Program-made: the position numbers and the translations under genes | In this document: one piece after another, positions 12,433-22,050 of the stretch | How the letters are laid out: every line of letters begins with the position of its first letter | Numbering within the stretch: the stretch's first letter is position 1 | Source of the DNA: Reticulascus tulasneorum | Lineage: Eukaryota > Ascomycota > Sordariomycetes > Glomerellales > Reticulascaceae | Direction: 5' to 3' | Length of the DNA stretch: 64,000 nucleotides | NCBI GenBank assembly: GCA_001557505.1 | Contig: LSAX01000010.1 | Coordinates: forward strand, 186,001-250,000 | Notes under the pieces: generated by a model | Database searches by the model: none | The model's input: only the letters and a program-made list of their open reading frames with translations | What the model was told of the DNA's origin: nothing

Positions 12433-13080
12433 ATGATACTTCTCAATTACCTTGCCATTGTCGCCTGGGCACTTCGTGGCGCCGTTGCGAACCCAGTCCC
12501 GGAAACAGATACTCTAGCAGATGCTTTAGCAGATGCTCTAGTAGATGCTGGAATCGACGCGTGCTCGGCTGTGCAGTGCGAATCGGGTATTCAATGCAAA
12601 GTCGAAGATGGAATCGGCGTGTGCGAGAGCCCTTGCGGGCCTGTGACCTGCGGGAGAGACCAGGTCTGTTGCAACAGAAGTTGCGGCATCTGCACCAAGC
12701 GCGGAGGATTCTGTACGCAGCAAATCTGCCAGCCCACCGGTCCGAAATGTGGTGCAACGACCTGCAAGGAGGGCTTGCAGTGCTGCAACCCGAGTTGCGG
12801 CATCTGCACGAAGCCCGGCCAAGGCTGTACTAAGCAATACTGCCCACCGCCTCAGGGACCGGCATGCGGCAATACGACATGCGATGTGGGGCTCACGTGC
12901 TGCAACGATAGTTGCGGCATCTGTACAAAGCCGGGCGGATTCTGCACGCTGCAGTTCTGCACTACTCCGAAGGGTGTGCAGTGCGGTAAGACTGTTTGCC
13001 CGGTGGGTTTGGAATGTTGCAACGCTAGCTGCGGGATGTGTGTTCTGCCGGGTATGGCTTGTATACAGATTGCTTGCTGA
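12433..13080 (+). CDS. secreted cysteine-rich protein with four 8-Cys repeats, 215 aa
   Basis: This is a single exon. The ATG at 12433 is chosen over the in-frame ATG at 12301 because it starts a signal peptide (MILLNYLAIVAWALRGAVA). A short Ala/Asp/Leu repeat (ADALADALVDAG) and a four-cysteine segment follow. Then come four tandem units of about 35-40 residues, each with eight cysteines in the order C-x4-C-x5-CC-x3-C-x2-C-x6-C-x4-C. Three units share an almost identical core, SCGICTKPGGFCT or close variants; the fourth has diverged (SCGMCVLPGMAC). The even cysteine count per unit suggests four disulfides each, giving a stable extracellular or cell-wall protein. I recall similar Cys-rich repeats in other fungal secreted proteins but no assigned function. 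An effector-like or wall role is possible but unproven. Confidence 0.8.
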   Translation: MILLNYLAIVAWALRGAVANPVPETDTLADALADALVDAGIDACSAVQCESGIQCKVEDGIGVCESPCGPVTCGRDQVCCNRSCGICTKRGGFCTQQICQPTGPKCGATTCKEGLQCCNPSCGICTKPGQGCTKQYCPPPQGPACGNTTCDVGLTCCNDSCGICTKPGGFCTLQFCTTPKGVQCGKTVCPVGLECCNASCGMCVLPGMACIQIAC

Positions 13081-13389
13081 AGGATCACACACATCTGGAG
13101 TGGATAGGTGGCGAGTAGGCAACTCAACTCCCCTTGAGGCTACCGAGGGAAGCTCCAAGCCAGGAGTGCCAACCTGTCCTCAATGATGGGATACAGATGG
13201 GATGGATTCACTGGTGCTTGGCAATCTTTTTATCTAAAAGGTACTGGAGTTGGATTTGAATTCGACTATCGATCTAGTAGTACAACTTACTTGAGATCCT
13301 AGAGAATTTGTATCAACAACTTAAACTCCTGACCTAAAACTGACTTGATTCTTCGCTGAGTGACTAAAGCCTACCTCCAGTTCGTCATA
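13081..13389. other. convergent 3' intergenic region
   Basis: This 309-bp stretch lies between two genes converging on it. It should hold both polyadenylation regions. No other feature is visible. Confidence 0.5.
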
Positions 13390-14475
13390 TCACTCGGCAT
13401 TCACCATTCCCATATAATCCACATTCGGCTTCAACTTATCCTTGCTGGTATCGTCGTGGCCAGTGCGAACAACACTGCTCCTCCACGCCCTCTCCAACAT
13501 CTTGGCCTTCTCTCTTGTGATAGTTAGATTCACGGTACTCTCTGGTCTCAAAATCGCAGTCATCTTCTGTGCCCACTCCCATGGTCTAGCCTCTGCACCT
13601 GGTTGGCTATTGAAGTATTCCCATCCCATCACGCCTCCTATTTCACCATATTTTTGCCGCAGCTGAGTTATCGTTGTATTCAGCCGATCAAAGGGAACAA
13701 ACTGGGCACCGTTTGCTGGCGTCGTAATTTGACCGACCAAAATCTTCCTCGGATCCCACCCGTTCGCAACCACGGCATCAAACGCCGCCGTGCTAGCCAT
13801 GCTTCCGAACCCGTTGTAGAACTGTGCGTTGTAAAAGTCGATCGCAATCCCTGCAGCAGCTTCAAGGTCCTCGTAGTCAAAACCGCTCAGGTTTCCACCA
13901 TTTCGCAGAGCTGAAGCCACTGGTGCAAGCGTGATTATAAAATCAGCACTGAAGTCTTCGTACAGTCGGTTGACGAGGCGGGCGATTCCGTTCTGGCTCA
14001 TGCTTTGCTCGACATCAAGATCCATGCCCTCCAAGCCATATTCTATTATGACATCTCGAAGCTGGCCGTAGTAATGCTCAAATGATGCATTGTCGCCGTC
14101 CAGCGTTCGGGTGCTGAAGGAACCAGGTGCGGCACCGCCGACCATGCCAATAATTCTGACACCGGCCTCTTTGAGCACTTGTGCCTCGGCCCAGACCGTG
14201 TTGAAGTGGGCATGCCCTGGGGGATAGTCGTTGAGATGGATCTCGCCACCGAGATTAATATGAAAAGAACAGACCACAAGGTGCGTTAGTGCAATATTCT
14301 TCTCCGTGATAAGAGGGAGCATTGAGATGGGGTTGCCCGATGAGTCGTGTGTAGTCTGGTAGTAGATTACAAGTCGAGGAAGCTCGCCTACTGTGGATAT
14401 AGGATTGCTGGCTGGTCGAGCCAGGGCCAACGACACCAGCAGCGAGACAAGGGAACACAAGCCCGTCCACTTCAT
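13390..14475 (-). CDS. GH18 chitinase-like secreted protein, 361 aa
   Basis: The gene has a single exon. The ATG at 14475 begins a signal peptide (MKWTGLCSLVSLLVSLALA). The TIM-barrel GH18 landmarks follow: a first strand LPRLVIYYQTTH, the substrate-site segment GMVGGAAPG near residues 110-118, and the catalytic strand GLEGMDLDVE at 147-156. The presumed acid/base Glu is 156, and the two Asp residues just before it (152, 154) are present. The first Asp of the usual DGxDxDxE motif is replaced by Glu (149). There is no chitin-binding domain. Several NxS/T sites suggest glycosylation. Known members hydrolyse chitin or act as endo-beta-N-acetylglucosaminidases; I cannot tell which applies. It is convergent with the cysteine-rich gene and presumably extracellular. 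Confidence 0.85.
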   Translation of the reverse strand: MKWTGLCSLVSLLVSLALARPASNPISTVGELPRLVIYYQTTHDSSGNPISMLPLITEKNIALTHLVVCSFHINLGGEIHLNDYPPGHAHFNTVWAEAQVLKEAGVRIIGMVGGAAPGSFSTRTLDGDNASFEHYYGQLRDVIIEYGLEGMDLDVEQSMSQNGIARLVNRLYEDFSADFIITLAPVASALRNGGNLSGFDYEDLEAAAGIAIDFYNAQFYNGFGSMASTAAFDAVVANGWDPRKILVGQITTPANGAQFVPFDRLNTTITQLRQKYGEIGGVMGWEYFNSQPGAEARPWEWAQKMTAILRPESTVNLTITREKAKMLERAWRSSVVRTGHDDTSKDKLKPNVDYMGMVNAE

Positions 14476-16140
14476 CTTCACCTTCAGAGAAGCAAATGCA
14501 AAGGCTAGTCCAGTTCTTATATAGTAAACGTAGGGCAGCAATAGAGCCGAGTTGAACTGGAGCTCTGAGTTCTTTCAACGCCTGATTCAGCAAAGGAATC
14601 CGGCATAGCGGATGTTGTACTCTTATAGACACACGAATAGACTTGGCAGAGTTCGGTCTTCTCTCTTAAATCCATTGGATCAGTATAAGTGTCACCAGCT
14701 TGCACGCCGAGAAGGTCAAAAATTTCGAACACTGGTTATACCTTTTTGTTGCAGTATGTTTGACCCCCCATCATCGGTCGGAACCCAGTATCACGCTGCT
14801 ATCTCGTGAGAATATCCCATGATGGCAAGTCGTAGCCATGCATCCTACTTTGAACGTTGCTTTGTTGAAGAAAAATCGCCGGCCCCTTCTTCAACTGCCT
14901 CCTGACCGGTAACGTAGCAACGTGTGGAGACCCAACCCGGCAGGTAAATTTGGCTGCACCACTACGCCACAGAACCTGTCCGCGTCTGGTAGGAGCTTAG
15001 CCAAACTCCCCACGTGAGTTGGCAAGGCTCAACCTCCGAGCCATAGCCCAGGAAAACGGACCTTCCTGTTGAAGGTGTTTCTATTTGACCTTTTTGATAT
15101 CAACAGTTAGTCTGACAACGATAGTAACGTTGTAGGTCCGAGGGCTTCTGATGCTACGAGCCGCACATGATGCACGTCGGATAAAAAAAAAATTTATCGC
15201 TTATCGCATACCTAGGTGGTTTCGCGGCGTCCTTTGCGGCACAAATATGTCCGTCGTGGAAAGCCTTCTCAAACATATTCAACCAGGCGTACATGTTATG
15301 CTACTGAGGCATCCAAAGAATCGAACAAGCCATCAGCACGTGAAATCCCAAGGAGGGAGGAATAGGATGCAAACGTACCTAGATTACATTTATTAATCCC
15401 TCATTTTAGCGAGCACAAGTTGAAACACCTGTAAGGTCACTGCAAGTATAGACCGCTGGCCCCTGTAATTACACACTATGTTGTTCCGTTGATTTTACTG
15501 CCCTGTTGCAGAATGCCCTGTAAAATTGACTCGGGAGGTTGCACCGACCGCTAAAGGGTACCTAGTACAATTAAGGACTGCGACAGCTAAATAGAAGGTA
15601 GCAGACTTGTTAAATATAAAGAAGATAGTATTGAAGGACCTTTATCAGTATCATACATATGGAAAGAACAGAACATATCTGTGCTGTTACTTGCTAACAT
15701 TATTAACTCTATGCAGGCCGCTCAGCTTGCTAGGTACCTAGTTGATTGAGCATGTGGCCGAATAGCCCTTATTAGTAGCTGGTTTCTTAGCCAAAAGTTT
15801 CCACGTACACTCATTCGCCTCACGCAACGACGAAAGTAGGCGTGAATTGGACCACAGAGAATGATCGACCGATTAGAAGACAGTGGAGTGGGTTTGGTTC
15901 AAAAACGTGCAATCACATTATCATGACCTCGGACTAGCCACCCATTTGTGTGGTTTGACTGGCACATATTTACCAGGTCAAAGAAACATGTGGATGATGT
16001 TAGTTGTAAGACCTGTTTAGTTTGGTCTCACACCAGGCCCAAAGCTACCAAATTTCAGGCTATTCGGAAAGATTTAGGGTAGGATCTTGTAATATCTGGT
16101 GCTGTCTGCGGGACCGGAGACCAACTACTATCTACAGAAG
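14476..16140. other. gene-poor stretch with a perfect TAGGTACCTA palindrome
   Basis: This 1.66 kb holds the promoter of the GH18 gene at its left end and the 3' flank of the amidohydrolase at its right end. The palindrome TAGGTACCTA occurs at 15731-15740. The frame at 15151-15396 has no recognisable features. I see no gene. Confidence 0.5.
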
Positions 16141-17781
16141 TCAACTTTTCGACACCGAAAGTTGGCTTCCTATATATCCTTCTATGTTCCTGAAGTACAC
16201 ACCCTCCCTCTCCTCGTTCGTCAAAAAGCCGGCTCCTTCTATTCCATCGATTTGTCTTGCAACTAGAGGAGAGAATGGATAGTCCTAGGTGGAGATCCAA
16301 AGTCAGTTCAGTCATACAACAGATACTTGCTAATACTGTCGAACTCACAGATCCAAACAACAGCTGTGATTTAGGGACGTGTGGGAGCAAGCCCTGGACC
16401 TGAGTTGGATAGGTGGGGCCGGCACTATCGTACCAGATTCTGCGGTAATTGTCAATAAACAGAGAATTCATACCGGCCATAGGGTGACATGAATGAGCCG
16501 GAGGCTACTCACTGGGTTTTATATGCTTGTTTCGCGGCAGTCTCAAACTGTGGCGGGCCTGAGCCTAGAATACGGTCAATGACAGATGGAAACGCACCTC
16601 CGCAGTGGGAGAGAGTGTAATGAATGTTGGTGAAGTCGAACAGGGTCTGCGAGATGGTCAAGTCCATTACGGCTCGTGCGGTCTCAAAATACAACTCGCT
16701 ATAAAATCCGTAAGGTTGTGGAAGCGGACTGTCTGGGGATGATGTCAGCATCAGCACTGTAGCATCATTCACGAGTTACGAAGCACGCACCATTCAGGGT
16801 GCATTTTGGCGATCCAAGGCACAAGGGTACACACGTACCTAAGACAGAGCCGACAATGCTGCCATTCACGCGAAGAAGAGGCGGACTCGGGTGGATAAAA
16901 ATGGCGTGTGGACCGCCGAGAGATGAGTTAACGGCAGAGAAGAAGGGAGTTATGGTGGTGTTGCCAAGATAGAGACCTTCATGGTTCGTTAAAAGACCCA
17001 GACCGCGAGCGTTTAAACTGCTGAGGGCGTATTGTCCTTCTTTGATACTATTAATAGAATTAAGTTATTGAGTAACATGGAAGTCATACACAAACCAACT
17101 TACGCAGCATCGATATACGGTAGCGGCGTCACAGCAAAGAAGGATAACCGGTCTGGATAGTTCCGAACGAGCTCGGCCATATACTCGTTCAGCAGCCGAG
17201 CCACTCCTACTGACTGTGCTTCATCACCATGAAAAATAGTTGATGCTGGCGTTGAAATCGATACGATGCCATGGCCGATGCCTTGCATTAAGGTAGCATA
17301 AGTCAGTATGTCCACGATACCCATACGGCACTCAGCGACTCATGAGTTGAATGCTGGGACTATACGTACTGTGGTTAGCCATAAATTGTAAGTGACTAGT
17401 AGGGTTCCACGGTGGAAAGGTGAGGGTGCCGTATGGAGAAGACACGTTCAAGTTCCGATAGAAGTTCGGGATGATGTGGACTGTTGCTTTGTGAGCTTCA
17501 CATGATCAATCTCAGCAGAATACTAGAAGTAGGGCCTAACCATGAACATCCACCCTAGTGGCATTGGAGAAATCGAGACCGGTCGTGGTATTCCTGCTGT
17601 GACCTATGGCCTCGATAGACGCAAATGCATCATCGGCGAATGGGAGCGCCTCCAAATTAATTCCATCCGTGAGCGCATTCTGGATAATGATGGCTCGGCG
17701 TAACTGAGCCTGGCAGCTGGTCGACAAGCCCACCAGCACCAGGGTGACTACGGCGTTGATGAACGATGAAGAAGGCCACAT
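16141..17781 (-). CDS. amidohydrolase-2 family decarboxylase (6-methylsalicylate decarboxylase-like), signal peptide, 397 aa, 7 exons
   Basis: Seven exons join in frame: 17781-17541, 17480-17370, 17281-17104, 17047-16839, 16732-16513, 16439-16349 and 16284-16141. The introns are 60, 88, 56, 106, 73 and 64 nt. The first donor (GTTAGG) is unusual but restores a perfect metal motif. The metal ligands of the family are all visible: HxH in DVHVHIIP (residues 80 and 82), a His in FIHPSPP, LSHCGGAFPS (His 289) and an Asp in DYPF (351). A YDSAGPTYP segment near 324 is also characteristic. The closest known family is non-oxidative aromatic decarboxylases such as 6-methylsalicylate decarboxylase (PatG of patulin synthesis) and ACMSD-like enzymes. 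The N-terminus (residues 1-25) looks like a signal peptide, so this enzyme probably enters the secretory route. Substrate is unknown; no polyketide synthase lies in the window. Confidence 0.85.
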
Positions 17782-18658
17782 GTTTGCTGGAGTTCATAAC
17801 TTCAATATTGAGAACTAGTTGTGAACTTGGAACAGAACAATCATGTCTGTACTTGAGGAAAGGCGCAATATTTATTCCTGCAGACCGTAGTAGGCAATAA
17901 CGTCTCTCTATCTTTCCTCCTCCTGTGTCTCCTCGATTAATGTCCATTCGCAGCCGGCGCAATACTTCAAACTTGCACGAGGCCAGTATTCCTCCTCCAG
18001 AGCAACAGTTTTTGTCATCTACGCCTGTTACGACCTATCTGAATGGAGACAACGATTAATCCCAAGGCCAAGCCACAAGATGACGCACAATGCTGGGAGG
18101 GGGCACGTCGGCAAGTGGGAAGGAAGCAAATTGCTGACGTTGTCGCGTCAGCTTACGTACCAACTGGACTACCCAAATTCGACACGCAAATAAGGTCGAC
18201 TGGCAGCGGCTGAAGTTCAAAGCCAGAGCGCCAAGCCTGGATTGTTTTCCTTTTTTGGAGAGGAGAAGCATAAGCCCAGCTGCCTACATATAACCACTAC
18301 GTTAACGATTAATAGGGGTTAGGCAAACGGTATTCACTGGACTAGGACATATTGCGGTCTGCTCATTGACCAGCGAACTTTCCAGGACGACCGCATATAT
18401 CCCAGGCTTTGGGCGATTGTTTCCCCGTAAAGGTCTTCTTCTTCGTCGCAAATTCCCGATTCTGCCCCTTCATTTAATCCGCAGTAGTCTCAGTGGCGGT
18501 AAAAACATCCGCCCTGCTATTTCGGACTCTATTCAAGTCTCTCCTGCACCACCGGTGTCAAAATCGTCCACGTATGCTGTCAGCGGGATCAAGCAACAAG
18601 AGGCAGTCAATCGTTTTCTTGACTGAGACCTAATCAGGGTTGCCCCTACTACTCCGGT
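17782..18658. promoter_or_regulatory. divergent intergenic region between amidohydrolase and transcription-factor-like gene
   Basis: This 0.88 kb separates two divergent start codons, so it must carry both promoters. The open frame at 18366-18626 has no recognisable domain. I see no specific binding site I would defend. Confidence 0.5.
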
Positions 18659-20274
18659 ATGGCGTACGCACATGCTGGAAAGAAGAGGATGCCTGAAGAA
18701 GCTTCGCGCAGCTATAAATTTGTCCAAGCAAAGGATTTTGGCAAGCCAAAGGCAGCTGATCGGAAGGTCATCCGAAGCCACTGCATGCTAGGGAAGAACA
18801 GGAAGAGAAGTGGCCAGATTCCGGCTCGCGGTGCACCGTGGCCTGCGAAGTCGTCTGCTGCCTTGTCTCTTTCTAGTTCCTTGCCGTCTAACGCTGGGCA
18901 GTTCTTAAGCCCGCAGGATTGGAACTCGGAGGTTGTCGATGAGGCGGCGGAAATTACGAGCGAAAGACATGTAGCAGTAGAAAATCGGCCAACCATCCCT
19001 TCGGCACCCCCAGCGGACTTGTCACTCGTCAAGTTTGCTGGCGAGATGGACTATTTTTCACGAGAGCTACTATTTAGATGTTCGATAAGCCAGATTCCCC
19101 AACCGCCCATGAGCACATATGTCCCTAACCTTGACCCAGTCTTCAATGTCGTGAGGAATATCACCTATCCAGTCGACCTCTGCGTCAATTTCGACATTGT
19201 CAAGATCACGCAGTTCCAATGGCTCTCACAAGATCTGGCATACCTGCATTCCGTCCTACTCGCCACTTCGGCGTTACACGACTTCATGCAACAAAAGCCA
19301 CTTGCAGAGACGACTTACTTCCACATGAGGAGGACGATCGCCTTACTGAATAGACAACTGTCCAACAGCAAAATGCCACTCCAGAACTCGACATTCGCTG
19401 TTGTTTTCACACTCATTGGGGTGGCGAACACCTTCGGCGACCCTGCCGCCTCCGGAGCCCACATTGCGGGTCTCCGGCAGATGATCTGTCTCCGCGGCGG
19501 CCTCGAAGGCTTCCGAGACGACTCCAAACTGTATATCAAGATATGTCGGTAGGTTTCTTAGTTTCCATCTCTGTTCTGCATGTTGCGATCCGAGCTGATG
19601 GCAGCCCCAGTCTCGACCTTTCTTCATATCTGGATACCGGACGGCGACCTCAGTTCCTTACACAATCTGTCCCTTGGACACCTTTGTTTGATTGTCTAAA
19701 TCCACAGGCCAACACTTGTGGGCTTATTTCTCGCCACCCCGTCCTGCTGCTTGATTGCCATGCGAACCACAAACTTGCCTCCATCTTCCGAGACCTACAG
19801 CACTTCGTGGGACTAATAAACACCGCAGCTAAAGGTGATCGCCGAGTACGAGACATCGAATTCAGGGATTACTACTACTCGATCCAATATCGGCTGCTAC
19901 AGCTGCACGACGTTTTCAATGATGGTCCTGCTGAATGCTTTAGGTTGGCGATGCTAGCATTTCTCACCACCATGTTCCAGATTCCCGGGTCGAAGGCACA
20001 GTACCCGTACCTCGTGAGCAGATTCCGAGAGTGTTACACAACCGTCAAAGCCGAAATCCCCCAGCCGCAGGGTCTGAGGCTCTGGCTACTGATGGTGCGC
20101 GCCATATCCATGTATGGAGTCGACGATCCGTGGCTAAGGGAGCGCTGGCAGGCTGACGTGCCAGACTTGTTATGGCCTGAGGCGCGGCGGTGGCTCCAGG
20201 AGGTGGTGTGGATCGATACGATCCATGACGAGGCTGGTAGGCGTGTGTTTAAGGAACTGAGCAATCGATTATAG
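18659..20274 (+). CDS. fungal transcription-factor-domain (DUF3468-type) protein without a zinc cluster, 519 aa
   Basis: Exon 1 is 18659-19548 and exon 2 is 19605-20274, split by a 56-nt intron (GTAGGT donor, CGAGCTGATGGCAG end) that restores the frame through an Arg codon. Near the N-terminus, residues 21-50 carry FVQAKDFGKP and VIRSHCMLGKNRKR. This short basic start is typical of a large group of filamentous-fungal proteins with a C-terminal fungal-specific transcription factor domain. The middle and C-terminal part is helical, with LHSVLLATSALHDF and similar segments characteristic of that domain. No Zn2Cys6 cluster is visible, so it may be a co-regulator or act through a partner. It sits between the amidohydrolase and the dehydrogenase and could regulate this neighbourhood; that is inference. 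Confidence 0.8.
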
Positions 20275-20579
20275 ACCATGAGGGAGAAGACTCAGAGCTG
20301 TAATAAGCAAGCATCGTGTCTACAGTGCCTTTGCTTCAGGCGCGGCTGCAAGTTGTTTAGGCCTTCGTAAGATCCTGCAGATATTTTGGAGTTACCTAGA
20401 GTGAGTGTTCTGAACTCTCTGTGCGACCTTCAGGTATTTGAGTTACAATCAGTAGGAGTTCGCACTGAAGCGGTCATTAGACCGAGAGTCTTCATCTGAT
20501 ATATCTCTTAAAGAGGTTCTAAAAGCCCAAAAGACAATGATGAACAAAACGAAACAAAACAAATCAAATCAAAATAAAC
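20275..20579. other. convergent 3' intergenic region
   Basis: This 305-bp region lies between the converging transcription-factor-like and dehydrogenase genes. It ends in an A-rich stretch with repeated AAAC/AAAT units at about 20537-20580. It should hold both transcript ends. Confidence 0.5.
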
Positions 20580-21523
20580 TCAATCAGCCCAACGGGTCAC
20601 TCTTTCGTCAGACCAGTACAGTCCCGACTTCCCATCAATATCGTCCAGTGCTAACATTACAGGAGTCTGAGCGCCTTCATCCGGCGTCTTTGCACCCTTC
20701 CCACGTGTCATGTCCGTAATAACCCATCCTGGATGACAGGAATTCACTAAGATCTGGCTGCTTTTGTTGCTCAACTCGCGAGCAATCAACCTTGTCATTC
20801 CGATTTCCCCTGCCTTGGAGACTGCATACGCTGCACTCGGCCACCCTTCTTCCTTCTCGGCCCCCCTACCGACTGCCGCGGTGAAGTCTTCCATAAGCTT
20901 CGTGATGTCCGACACAGACTCAGCGTTAACGAAGCGGCTTCTGATGCTCGACGAGTACTTGTTCAATGCGCCACCGATGGAAGCGACATTAACGATGCGG
21001 CCATCTGGCTTCAGGAGCGGGATCCATGCCAGTGTCGCCTCGAGGGTGCCATAGTAGTTACATTTCAAGGTCTCATGAACAACATTGACATCGAATCCGT
21101 TCATTGCCACACCGGCATTGTTGATGACAAAGTCAATTCCGCCAGGGTGCTGATCCTTGAGGAATGCCGCAAAATCGCGGATGCTATCCGGCTCCGAAAT
21201 ATCCAGCTGATGATATTTGACATCAGCTACACCTCCGTCCGTCAACAACGACTTGGCGGCTTTAAGTTGCGAGTCTTCTTCAATTTCGCCAACGGCGGCC
21301 TCCCCACGGGACTTATCGCGGGCAGTGAGGTAGATCAGAATAGATCCGCTATTCAGCTGAGACTTTGGATACTGCAACGCAAGTTGCCTCACTACAAAGT
21401 AATTAGGACCTACTCGGGGTTGAGAGCTTTATCGTTCGAGCCTGAGCTAAGGATCTAGTTACCGATAGCATATCCGATGCCCTTGTTAGCACCCGTCACA
21501 ATTCCAATTCTCGCATGAGACAT
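20580..21523 (-). CDS. short-chain dehydrogenase/reductase, carbonyl reductase-like, 290 aa, 2 exons
   Basis: Exon 1 (21523-21463) encodes the cofactor-binding start, with the glycine motif TGANKGIG at residues 10-17. A 70-nt intron (GTAACT donor, TTTGTAG acceptor) leads to exon 2 (21391-20580). The joined sequence GYAIVRQLALQYP closely follows the carbonyl reductase (CBR1-type) pattern. Later landmarks are IYLTARD, the NNAG motif (FVINNAGVAM), a Ser in NVASIGG, and the catalytic YxxxK in AAYAVSKAG. CHPGWVITDM is also typical. The protein is probably a cytosolic NADPH-dependent reductase of carbonyl compounds; the natural substrate is unknown. Its start lies 527 bp from the divergent cystathionine beta-synthase gene. 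Confidence 0.9.
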
Positions 21524-22050
21524 GATGGTGTGAGTAGAAATATGCTGCTCGTGTAAAAATGAAGCTACAGTTACGAAGAAACGTATTGAAAAGCTAGAGA
21601 GCAAATCCAAGACATCAGCGACGAGTGCCTGGCAGTTGGGTAAATGGCTTACTAAGTGTTATATCGAATGCTACTCGCGCAGGTGTCGGCAGTGAGATTG
21701 GACAGGAATTTACTAATCAGGAGTCTAGTTGACACAGCTGAAGAAAATGATTACTGAATGCGCCGAAGTGATGGGGAGAGGTGCTCTCTCCCTGCCATGT
21801 GCAATGACAGCTCCATTAAGCGAAGGTGAAATCTCGGTGTACACGGAGAGTTGACAGCGGATAGCTTCGGCATTGGTGGGGTAAAATCACGCACCATTCC
21901 ACTTCTTGCTGAGGTCATCTAGGAACTTGCCACTAAGTCCATTCCGAACACCAAAAGGCGTATACTCTTTGATCAGCTAGGTGTTCAAAATAACCCAACA
22001 GACATTTTTATTATCCTAAGAAACGGCCGACCCACGAACTAATTGCAGCC
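21524..22050. promoter_or_regulatory. divergent promoter region, dehydrogenase / cystathionine beta-synthase
   Basis: The 527 bp between two divergent start codons must hold both promoters. I find no regulatory site clear enough to name. Confidence 0.5.

Noticed and set aside
7523..13080. The cysteine-rich repeat protein as the precursor for the UstYa-like enzymes
   Set aside because: Known substrates of these enzymes have short Tyr- or Trp-containing cores with KR sites; the 8-Cys units look like folded disulfide domains instead.
15151..15396. 81-codon plus-strand frame in the gap before the amidohydrolase
   Set aside because: It has no signal peptide, domain or splice structure and lies in A+T-rich spacer.
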